From NCBI GenBank assembly GCA_900498245.1, contig LS998015.1:194380-258379 (forward strand): a stretch of 64,000 nt of DNA, written 5' to 3'. The first letter of the stretch is position 1. Every line of letters begins with the position of its first letter. The notes under the pieces are model-generated. The model saw nothing but the letters and a program-made list of their open reading frames with translations. It was not told where the DNA came from and searched no databases. This DNA is from Candidatus Zixiibacteriota bacterium. Its GTDB lineage: Bacteria; Zixibacteria; MSB-5A5; GN15; PGXB01. The translations under genes were made by a program, and so were the position numbers. Positions 17,606 to 27,092 of this stretch are shown in pieces.

Positions 17606-19687
17606 TCAGTCGGCCGGGATCTCTTTTTCGGCCCGAGTCTCGTTTTCGAAGGCGGCGATGCGGGCGCTGTCTTGAGGGGTGACGGCCAGGAGTTGGGCGC
17701 GGACCAGAAATTCGGCCGCCAGGGCGGCGGCGCCGGTCCCTTTATAGGCCAGGGCCAGATTGAAAGTGGCGGCGAAATTATCGGGGTCCATTTCTATCGC
17801 TCTTTCAAACGGACGCACCGCCTCGGAAAAACGGGCCCGGCGAAGTTGCATGGCGCCATAATTAACCAGAATAAAAAAGTCGCTGCTATCAAGATTGTAG
17901 GCGCGGCGGACCGATTCTTGCGCCCGGGTGGTATCCCCGATTTCAGAATAGAGAAGGCCGGTTTGCAGCTGGCCGCGGGCATGACTTTTGAAGATTCTCT
18001 CCGAAGCGGATGCAATTTCGGCCAGTCCGGATGATTTGCCGAGAAGCCGGTAATGATCGGTCAAATATTGCAGGGCGAGAAGGTTCAATGAATCGTTTCT
18101 GTCGGACCGCCAAAAAAGAGGCGGGACAGTATCGTTTTTGGCCAGAGCAAGAAAGGCGGCATCGAGTTTAAGAAGGGTGCGGACAGTATCGTTCCGGGTA
18201 TGCGGTCCTTCCTCCCACGATTTCAGGGTGAATTCCAACTGATGATTTTTTAAGGTATCATATTTTCCGGCGTAGCCGGCGAGAAGGTTGTATTCGATAT
18301 AGAGATCGCGGAATTTCTGGACTCTAATAATCTCGGCGAAGCGCTCGGATGACATCGGGATCGAATGATTTATCCCGGCAAAAGCGAATGTCAGGATAAA
18401 GGATAGAAAGGCGGCGGGGAGAATTGCCAACTGAATTTTAGGCTCTTTGATATCGGAATAGGCGGTGACGGATGACATTAAGAGGACGAAAACGGGAAGC
18501 GCAAAGAGGTCCCAATCGCGCGGGCCGCCCAACTGCGGGGTGACCACCAAGAGAAAGAGGAGGGCCGGCGCGGCGGTCCAGAGGGCGAAGCGGGTCTCGA
18601 TTGACCGAGTCGTTTGCAGACGCCATTTTGATATCAGGTCCGGCATCATGACCACAATCGGGAGGGCCGTCAACAAAATCCAGTTGATCAGATTTGTTAT
18701 ATGACGCAAGGTGAAGACAGCCTGGGGCGATGCCGGTTCGGGGAATATGGGCAGAAGATATTTCGACAGCCCGAGAGGAGGAATATACCGGGCGATGACT
18801 ATCACTATCAGCAGGATAAAACAGCCGATTATCAGAAGCCTGTCGATTTTTATGTTGCGGTCATCCCTCATTTCGGCCTTCCCCATAAATATGAAGAGTA
18901 GAGCGGGGGCGAAAAGAATGAGGGCGATAGAGTGAACCAGGCCGCTCAGGAGATAGATTAACAGGAATATCCCACGGCGGTGGGGATTTTTGGCCGCCTT
19001 TAGGCCCTCAAGAAAGACAAAAGGCAGTAAGGCGGCGATAATGGAATAACTCTCGACATAGCCGAAAAAGAGAACCAGGATTCCGGAGGATAAGAGAGTC
19101 ATAAACCAGACCAGGAAGGAACCGGGAAAGAGATACCGGGCGAGACGGTAGATGCCGTAAATAAAGAGAGCCCCCGAAACGACGCTTATGATTTGATATC
19201 CGACAACCGGCTTGAGAGCGTATGGCAACAGAATCTGCTGAAAGAGGAAAGCATGTAATAAGAAATCAAGTAGTTCGGTCGGCAGAATGGTATGACCCAT
19301 GCTGATTTCGTTGAGGCGCAGTTGCCCGTCGCCGAGGAAAGCGGTGGCGGCTCTGAACAAGTAGAAAACAGAGAGTGAAACCATGACAAACAGCGCCAGA
19401 AGAAAGCCCCTGAGATATTTCCTGCCGTTCAAGCGGTGGGAGAGTTGCGATAGGTATTGAAAGGTATGACGGGAAAAGGCCGGCACGGCCAGCAGTACGA
19501 AGATCGAGAGGGTTATGATTCCGACCGAAACGGGGTAGAACTTGAGGAAGTTGATGCCCCAGGCCGACGGCCACCGGAGAAATGTCGCCAGAATGAAAGC
19601 GGCGAAAACGGCGCCGAGGGAAGCCAGGTATATTTTATAATTTGACGGCATCATCGGTCTCAAAATCTGTTCCTGATTGCCCCGCAT
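17606..19687 (-). CDS. Large GT-C-like membrane protein with C-terminal TPR repeats
   Basis: About 693 residues; the start is uncertain (TTG at 19693, ATG at 19687 or an ATG pair near residue 14). Residues ~20-420 contain a dozen or so hydrophobic helices (LASLGAVFAAFILATF, FLLALFVMVSLSVFYLF, MTLLSSGILVLFFGYVESYS and others). An acidic first large loop (FLGDGQLRLNE) is as in GT-C glycosyltransferases, where an Asp near the first helix binds the lipid-phosphate sugar donor. Residues ~570-690 are soluble and TPR-like (LYSEIGDTTRAQESVRRAYNLD, AVRPFERAIEMDPDNFAATFNLALAYKG). A role in envelope glycan or glycoprotein assembly is inferred. It follows a second protein of similar build on the same strand. 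Confidence 0.7.
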   Translation of the reverse strand: MRGNQEQILRPMMPSNYKIYLASLGAVFAAFILATFLRWPSAWGINFLKFYPVSVGIITLSIFVLLAVPAFSRHTFQYLSQLSHRLNGRKYLRGFLLALFVMVSLSVFYLFRAATAFLGDGQLRLNEISMGHTILPTELLDFLLHAFLFQQILLPYALKPVVGYQIISVVSGALFIYGIYRLARYLFPGSFLVWFMTLLSSGILVLFFGYVESYSIIAALLPFVFLEGLKAAKNPHRRGIFLLIYLLSGLVHSIALILFAPALLFIFMGKAEMRDDRNIKIDRLLIIGCFILLIVIVIARYIPPLGLSKYLLPIFPEPASPQAVFTLRHITNLINWILLTALPIVVMMPDLISKWRLQTTRSIETRFALWTAAPALLFLLVVTPQLGGPRDWDLFALPVFVLLMSSVTAYSDIKEPKIQLAILPAAFLSFILTFAFAGINHSIPMSSERFAEIIRVQKFRDLYIEYNLLAGYAGKYDTLKNHQLEFTLKSWEEGPHTRNDTVRTLLKLDAAFLALAKNDTVPPLFWRSDRNDSLNLLALQYLTDHYRLLGKSSGLAEIASASERIFKSHARGQLQTGLLYSEIGDTTRAQESVRRAYNLDSSDFFILVNYGAMQLRRARFSEAVRPFERAIEMDPDNFAATFNLALAYKGTGAAALAAEFLVRAQLLAVTPQDSARIAAFENETRAEKEIPAD

Positions 19688-19729
19688 TTCCAAGAAGTCA
19701 GGCAGAGATGATGCCGGGGCGGTTAAGTA

Positions 19730-21571
19730 TTAATCTCCTTTATCAAAAATCCACGGAGAATATCTCTGAATTTCGCGCCTCTGGGCCCGGGCCGCCAGAG
19801 TATCGCCATAGACTTCGTCGATTCGGGCCAGAAGTCTCCGGGCCTGCGAATTGTACGGCTCATCGGTTAACGCAGATTGCAAATAATAACGGGCGCTGTC
19901 ACCTTTCCCCAAACCATAGTAGCAAACTCCGATATTGAAGTCGAGATAGCCATACGGTGAACTCAGTAAATCCTTCGCGGACTGGAATGAGATCAGGGCC
20001 GTCATATAATTTTGCCGGTTGCGATTTTCAAACCCGTCCTTCAATTTCAACGCAAAATCAAAATTGTCAAGAGCCAGATCTTTGTTCATGGCAACGTCTT
20101 TCCATCGTTTATAAATCAGAGCCCATGTACGCGAGGAATCATGCGGGAAGGCAATAGGGCTGTAACAGCGGCGAAATTCGGAATGGAGCAGAAGCGCCAG
20201 TTCGGCAGGGGCCGATGGTTTGTCATTGGTCGAAAACAGAATAAAATCAGGATGCTGTTCGAGGATGTAGCGGCTGTTGAAATGCCGTTCCTGCCAGGTC
20301 GACTGCAGGCCGGAAATTGTTTCGGGGTGGCGCGATATATATCTGTCGGTCAGCCCGAGCATGTCGATGATGCGGTGCCCGGGTAGTTCATACCCGAGAA
20401 TGCCGATGGTGCTGGCGGCGACGGAGAAATCCGGCCCCATATGTTTTCTCAGCATTACGGCCGTAAATTGCATCTTATCGGTCAGCATCCGCTCCAATTT
20501 CAGGTAAGTATTGATATGATGGGCCGAAAGGAGGTAAGAACCGGCGGCGGTACCGACACAGACTATTAAGAGAGCCGTCCCCGAAAAGGCGGGGGATCTG
20601 AATTTTCGCAGGCCCGACCAGGCGAGCAGTTCTTTGACAGAGAGCACAAATAATAAATACAGGACCGGAACGACAGGAACGAAGAAACGATAGACTTTGA
20701 GAACATCACCGCCGACTAAAACGATATAAAGGATATAAATCGCGACAAAGAGATAAAGAAGCGAATATCTTGTCCACAGACGTTTCACGGCCAAAAGGGG
20801 CGGCACGAATATCAGTCCGAAAACGCCCAGTGTGCGGGTAAAGAACCAGAGGTAATTGAGGCCGCTCTGGATATATTCCAATCCCAGACCGCTTTTGGCG
20901 AACATGGGATTGGGGAACAGAGAACCGTAGTACAACCACTTGAAAAGGGCAAATGGTATTAAGGGCAATATATAATAAGCAGCAAAGCGCCAATCGATTT
21001 TTCTCCGGCCAATAAGACGATTAAGAAATACAATACCGAATAAGAGCGCCCCCTCCGGCCGGATCAGAGTTGCTACAATTAGAAACGCAGGGGTGACATT
21101 TGGGCGTGCATATTCGCAATAAAGGGCTATCAGTACTAAGGCCCCGAAAAAGACGGTTTCCAGACCGGAGACCGCCCAATAAGGAAGCGACAAATTGGCA
21201 AGCATCAGGACCGTAATTCCGGCAAGCATCAAGAACTTGCGCTGCACCTTGACTCTACTTAGAAGTAAAAATAAGAGAATATAGATGACGGCGATGACGC
21301 CGAAACTCAATATGCGGGCGGTTATTAAATAATCCAGCCCAAGGATCCCTTTTGACAGGGCCAGTATGATAACCCAGAGGAAATTGGTGAACCCTTCCAC
21401 CCGTTCCCCGGCATTATAGACCAATCCCTGACCATCGAGCAGATTGGAAGCATAGCGGAAAGAAATATAAGCGTCGTCCTGAACGAAGTTGAGATGAACG
21501 GCAAGAAGAATCACGGCGGTCATTGCGACCAGCAACAGCGCCAATACCAATGTCTGATACCTGGAAAGCAT
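19730..21571 (-). CDS. GT-C glycosyltransferase-like membrane protein (AftB-type signature) with TPR tail
   Basis: 613 residues. The N-terminal helix is followed by the signature QDDAYISFRYASNLLDGQG and then NAGERVEGFTNFLW, seen in bacterial membrane proteins related to mycobacterial arabinofuranosyltransferase AftB. D32-D33 are the probable donor-site acids. Ten or more membrane helices run to about residue 340, then a soluble periplasmic part, then a TPR-like tail (FQSAKDLLSSPYGYLDFNIGVCYYGLGKGDSARYYLQSAL). It ends 43 bases before the next gene of similar architecture, so the pair likely forms one unit for envelope polysaccharide or glycoprotein synthesis. The donor and acceptor are unknown. 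Confidence 0.75.
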   Translation of the reverse strand: MLSRYQTLVLALLLVAMTAVILLAVHLNFVQDDAYISFRYASNLLDGQGLVYNAGERVEGFTNFLWVIILALSKGILGLDYLITARILSFGVIAVIYILLFLLLSRVKVQRKFLMLAGITVLMLANLSLPYWAVSGLETVFFGALVLIALYCEYARPNVTPAFLIVATLIRPEGALLFGIVFLNRLIGRRKIDWRFAAYYILPLIPFALFKWLYYGSLFPNPMFAKSGLGLEYIQSGLNYLWFFTRTLGVFGLIFVPPLLAVKRLWTRYSLLYLFVAIYILYIVLVGGDVLKVYRFFVPVVPVLYLLFVLSVKELLAWSGLRKFRSPAFSGTALLIVCVGTAAGSYLLSAHHINTYLKLERMLTDKMQFTAVMLRKHMGPDFSVAASTIGILGYELPGHRIIDMLGLTDRYISRHPETISGLQSTWQERHFNSRYILEQHPDFILFSTNDKPSAPAELALLLHSEFRRCYSPIAFPHDSSRTWALIYKRWKDVAMNKDLALDNFDFALKLKDGFENRNRQNYMTALISFQSAKDLLSSPYGYLDFNIGVCYYGLGKGDSARYYLQSALTDEPYNSQARRLLARIDEVYGDTLAARAQRREIQRYSPWIFDKGD

Positions 21572-23293
<1,722 letters not shown>

Positions 23294-23316
23294 TACCTCG
23301 GAATATTGATTTGTGG

Positions 23317-23344
23317 AGGCGGGCGAAAATCGCCCGCCTTTTTT
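23317..23344 (+). terminator. Intrinsic terminator after gdhA
   Basis: AGGCGGGCGA-AAA-TCGCCCGCCT followed by a T run. Confidence 0.92.
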
Positions 23345-23376
23345 ATTTCCCTTTCAGGGAATATCGGGTGGCAGAC

Positions 23377-24447
23377 TCAGTTCGATTCCGGTGAGGCGGT
23401 TTCGGGGGTCCGGGTTTCGAAAATTTTCAGAATCGACATGAAGATGGCCGCGATGAAGGGGCCGAGGACTATGCCGACCAGGCCAAATAGGGCCATCCCG
23501 CCCATAATAGAGAAGAACATCAGCATAGTATGCATCCGGGTTTTCCCGCGGAACAGGAGCGGCCGGACAAAATTATCGACCTGGCTGATGACCAGAATTC
23601 CGAAAATCAGCGTGATGATTCCTTTCACCGGCGAACCGGCAAGGATAAGAATAATTCCGGCCGGAATATAGATAATGAACGGTCCCAGAACCGGCAGGAA
23701 GGAAAGAAAACCCATCACGGCGCCCCAGAAGACCGGCGACGTAATGCCCATAACGGCGAAAAGGATTCCACCCAGGGAGCCCTGAATGAGGGCCATCACC
23801 AGGCCGCCGTACATAGTCCCTTCGATTACTTCCCTGAGATAAACATAGGTCGGCCCGACCTGATCGGGGGCCAGGGGAGTGAGTTTTTTGAGCGATTGGA
23901 GCAGGGTTTCGCCGTCGCGGAAGAAGAAAAACATGGTAAAGAGAGTCAGAAAGAATTGAAATACGGTTTTAGGGATATTGGTGATGACCGATGTCGCCTT
24001 GGCGCCGATCGCGGCGGTAACAGTGCTGAAAATGTTTTTGATGACGGTTTCAAAATCGAGCGAGGAAAGTTCCGGGTAGGACATAAGTTTGGCCTGAATG
24101 GTGTTGATAAACGGCATGAATTTGGTGACATAGGCCTTCAATTCTCCGCTTTTATAAGCATTATCGATCCAGACAAAGGCGTCCGAGGCCTCGCCGACCA
24201 GCGCCAGGAGGAGATAGGTCGCCGGACCGATTATGATGAAAAAAATCAGGATGGAAATCACCAGAGCGGAGAGATTCGGAGATTTAATCCTGGTGCGCAG
24301 GCGGCGGTAAAGAGGGAAAAAGACGATGGTCAAAATTCCGCCCCAGCAGATCGGGATGATAAACGGAGCCATCAGCTTGTAAAACAAATAAATGACGACG
24401 GCGACAATGAGAAAGAAAAGAATGACCGGATAATTTTCCCGTTTCAT
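23377..24447 (-). CDS. AI-2E family transporter (PerM/TqsA-like membrane protein)
   Basis: 356 residues from ATG 24447, which begins with KREN before the first helix; an upstream in-frame ATG at 24525 would add an unlikely 26 residues. Seven to eight hydrophobic segments show the family layout: paired N-terminal helices (VILFFLIVAVVIYLFYKLMAPFI), a long amphipathic middle region (FVWIDNAYKSGELKAYVTKFMPFI) and a C-terminal half with VYLREVIEGTMYGGLVMALIQG, LPVLGPFIIYIPAGIIL and PLLFRGKTRMHTMLMFFSIMGG. Members export AI-2, act as Na/H antiporters or have unknown cargo, so the substrate is not assigned. Divergent to the DUF169 gene. Confidence 0.88.
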   Translation of the reverse strand: MKRENYPVILFFLIVAVVIYLFYKLMAPFIIPICWGGILTIVFFPLYRRLRTRIKSPNLSALVISILIFFIIIGPATYLLLALVGEASDAFVWIDNAYKSGELKAYVTKFMPFINTIQAKLMSYPELSSLDFETVIKNIFSTVTAAIGAKATSVITNIPKTVFQFFLTLFTMFFFFRDGETLLQSLKKLTPLAPDQVGPTYVYLREVIEGTMYGGLVMALIQGSLGGILFAVMGITSPVFWGAVMGFLSFLPVLGPFIIYIPAGIILILAGSPVKGIITLIFGILVISQVDNFVRPLLFRGKTRMHTMLMFFSIMGGMALFGLVGIVLGPFIAAIFMSILKIFETRTPETASPESN

Positions 24448-24541
24448 ATACCCACCCGCTTTATTTCCTGATGCAAGATGACCCAATTTGAAGTATAATG
24501 CAACAAGAATAATTCGAATCCGCAAAGGAGTCAGACCCGAT

Positions 24542-25282
24542 ATGAAATGCCGACTTCACGGAATCTTGAAACTTAAGTATTCCCCGATCGCGATAATTTT
24601 CAGCAATGAGAAACCTGCTAAAGCCCTGGAATTCAAGGAAGGGAAATGGGGGTGCGTGATAGCGATGTCAACCGCCGCGATTAAGGGGCGGATAGCGGTA
24701 TTGAGCCGGGAAACCTGCGGCTGTCTGGGAGGAAAGGTGGGGCTTTGCTTCGGCAATGCCTACGTCGATTTTCCCGGAGGAATCGATTATTTTCTTTCCA
24801 CCGGGCGGGGCGAGGAGTTCCGGGAAGGCGAGGCGTACATCAAAACGCCGGAATTGGCGCGTCAGAAGGTTGATTCAATGCCGATAACAGAGATCCCGTT
24901 TGATTATGTCATTTTCAAGCCGCTGGCGGAGGTTGCCCCGGAAAAAGAGGAGGTGCAACTGGTTTGCTTCTATGCCAATCCGGACCAGATATCGGCCCTG
25001 GCGGTGCTGGTCAATTATCGGCGCCCGGGATTAAATAATGTCGCAACGCCGTTCGGCGCCGGATGCCATTCTATCTGCATGCTTCCTTATCACGAGGCCC
25101 GTCAGGAGAACCCCCGGGCGGTTTTAGGGATGTTCGATATCAGCGCCCGTCCCCGGGTCCCGGCTGAAATTTTGAGTTTTACGGTGCCGTTCAAGATGTT
25201 TCAGGAAATGGAAGAAGATATTCCGGGGAGTTTTCTCGAAAAAGAGGCCTGGAAAATCGTGCGCGCGAGAATTAAAGATTAG
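24542..25282 (+). CDS. DUF169 family protein
   Basis: 246 residues from ATG 24542, preferred over 24488 because AAAGGAG lies upstream and the shorter start fits the domain. Recognisable DUF169 features are an early LKYSPIAIIFS strand, the Cys-containing SRETCGCLGGKVGLCFG, the mid-domain FDYVIFKPLAEV, QLVCFYANPDQISALAVL and GAGCHSICMLPY. Several conserved Cys suggest metal or cofactor binding. DUF169 genes often lie near redox or methyl-transfer functions, but no biochemical role is established that I can cite. Cytosolic, and divergently placed from the transporter gene. Confidence 0.8.
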   Translation: MKCRLHGILKLKYSPIAIIFSNEKPAKALEFKEGKWGCVIAMSTAAIKGRIAVLSRETCGCLGGKVGLCFGNAYVDFPGGIDYFLSTGRGEEFREGEAYIKTPELARQKVDSMPITEIPFDYVIFKPLAEVAPEKEEVQLVCFYANPDQISALAVLVNYRRPGLNNVATPFGAGCHSICMLPYHEARQENPRAVLGMFDISARPRVPAEILSFTVPFKMFQEMEEDIPGSFLEKEAWKIVRARIKD

Positions 25283-25389
25283 GGCCAATTCCTAAACTTC
25301 AATTAATACGGGTGAAAAAAAACTTAGATGGGGAGAAATTGGTCAAATTTGATAAACAATCTTGACCAATTGATTTTGCCTAATAAATT

Positions 25390-26295
25390 ATGACATCAGG
25401 TGTCAGTGCGGAGCCGTTTATTATGATTGCGAAAAGAAAATTGGTTACAAAGAAAGCAAATATGGAAATTACAGCCCGCATAATTAATGGTGATAGCAGA
25501 TTTGAGCTCCCCAAAATGCCATCGGATTCAATTGATCTGATTCTGACTTCTCCTCCTTATGCCGACAGCAGAAGACAGACCTATGGGGGTATAAGACCGG
25601 AGAAGTATGTTGAGTGGTTTCTTCCGATTGCGGATGAATTATTTCGAGTATTAAAGCCCTCCGGGACATTTATCTTGAATATCAAGGAAAAAGTCGTTAA
25701 CGGAGAAAGGCATACCTATGTACTTGAACTCATTCTCGAGATGAGGAAGCAAGGATGGTTGTGGACCGAAGAGTTCATTTGGCATAAGAAAAATTGCTAT
25801 CCCGGCAAATGGCCAAATCGGTTTCGGGACGCTTGGGAAAGACTCCTGCAATTTAATAAGGGGAAAAAATTTAATATGTATCAGGAATCGGTTATGGTTC
25901 CTACAGGTGATTGGGCGACCAATAGGCTCCGCAATTTGAGCGACGTTGACAAAAGGCGGGATAACGCTCGAAACGGCAGCGGCTTCGGCAAAAATATTTC
26001 CCATTGGCTCAGTCGGGATAAAGTCTATCCGTCAAATGTCCTCCATATGGCGACGGAGTGCAGTAATAGAGACCATAGCGCCGTATTTCCAGAAAATCTG
26101 CCCGAATGGTTTATAAAACTATTTACCAAAGAAGGAGATACGGTTCTAGACCCCTTTATGGGCTCTGGCACTACTCTTCTTGTTGCCCAACGATTGAAAC
26201 GCAATTCCATTGGCATAGAGATATTACCGGAATACTGTGAAAAAACAAAAAATGCTCTTACTCCCCCGGACTTTCAATTATTAAAGATTGGATAG
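25390..26295 (+). CDS. Type II DNA methyltransferase, beta class, probable N4-cytosine
   Basis: 301 residues as listed; the domain itself starts near residue 25 (ATG 25462), and no clear ribosome site decides the start. Motif IV TSPPY comes first (about residues 55-59) and the AdoMet motif I DPFMGSGTT comes near the end (about residues 255-263), the order of beta-class enzymes. SPPY is typical of N4-cytosine methylases, though N6-adenine cannot be excluded. The region between includes KPSGTFILNIKEKVVNGERHTYV and HKKNCYPGKWPNRFRDAWE, the usual target-recognition stretch. It overlaps the following restriction gene by 8 bases, making a self-contained restriction-modification pair. The recognition sequence cannot be read from sequence. 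Confidence 0.92.
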   Translation: MTSGVSAEPFIMIAKRKLVTKKANMEITARIINGDSRFELPKMPSDSIDLILTSPPYADSRRQTYGGIRPEKYVEWFLPIADELFRVLKPSGTFILNIKEKVVNGERHTYVLELILEMRKQGWLWTEEFIWHKKNCYPGKWPNRFRDAWERLLQFNKGKKFNMYQESVMVPTGDWATNRLRNLSDVDKRRDNARNGSGFGKNISHWLSRDKVYPSNVLHMATECSNRDHSAVFPENLPEWFIKLFTKEGDTVLDPFMGSGTTLLVAQRLKRNSIGIEILPEYCEKTKNALTPPDFQLLKIG

Positions 26296-27031
26296 TGCTT
26301 TGAAGCCGATAAAATTGAATGATGTCGTGCTTTATGTGGAAGATCATATTGGCGGTTTTCATAAAAAAAGGTTGGAAAGTCTTCAGGGCCTAAAATTAAT
26401 TAGAGTAATTGCCCGGAAAAATCCCTATCTATATAGGGCAAAAAATATTCTTACTTCTCAGGATTTGGTAAAATCACTTTTGGATGCTCATTTGTCTTCC
26501 CAGGAAGAATCCATATTCGGGGAATTTTTGGAAAACCTTGCAATATTTGTCTGTTCCGAGGTATATGACGGTCGCAAGTCGACAACCGAAGGAATTGATA
26601 TGGAATTCGACAAAGATGGCAGACGATATATTGTCACCATAAAATCAGGACCTAATTGGGGCAATAGCGGTCAGATTGCCAAAATGAGGGATTACTTCAA
26701 AAAAGCTAAAAAAATCCTAAGAACCAATGCCCCGAAAATGGATGTTATTGCGGTGAACGGCTGTTGTTACGGTAGAGACAGGCATCCGGATAAAGAAGAT
26801 TATTTCAAATATTGCGGCGCGAAATTTTGGGAATTCATTTCCGGCAACAATGATCTCTATCTTGAAATTATTGAGCCACTGGGACACAAGGCAAAGGAGA
26901 AAAATGAAGCTTTTCAAAAGGAATATTCCAGGCTAATCAACCTATTTACCCTTGAGTTTTCTAAAAAATTCTGTATAGATGGCGAAATCAATTGGGGATC
27001 ACTGGTAAAATTCAATTCTTCGCCCGATTAA
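26288..27031 (+). CDS. PmeII-like type II restriction endonuclease
   Basis: 247 residues, starting with TTG at 26288 inside the end of the methylase gene (another TTG at 26300 is possible). A PD-(D/E)xK nuclease core is visible: EGIDMEFDKDGRRYIVTIKSG, where D and E precede the K of IKSG. It is followed by GPNWGNSGQIAKM and VNGCCYGRDRH, which I recall as typical of PmeII-family endonucleases. The N-terminal third (FGEFLENLAIFV) is helical. Translation is probably coupled to the methylase. The weak TTG start could keep nuclease level below methylase level, a common safety feature. Family call rests on memory of the signature; a profile search would settle it. Confidence 0.8.
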   Translation: MDSALKPIKLNDVVLYVEDHIGGFHKKRLESLQGLKLIRVIARKNPYLYRAKNILTSQDLVKSLLDAHLSSQEESIFGEFLENLAIFVCSEVYDGRKSTTEGIDMEFDKDGRRYIVTIKSGPNWGNSGQIAKMRDYFKKAKKILRTNAPKMDVIAVNGCCYGRDRHPDKEDYFKYCGAKFWEFISGNNDLYLEIIEPLGHKAKEKNEAFQKEYSRLINLFTLEFSKKFCIDGEINWGSLVKFNSSPD

Positions 27032-27092
27032 CAAATATATCAGAGATAGTGGACAGACTTGACAATCCCCGACAATACAAAATTCCACAGTG

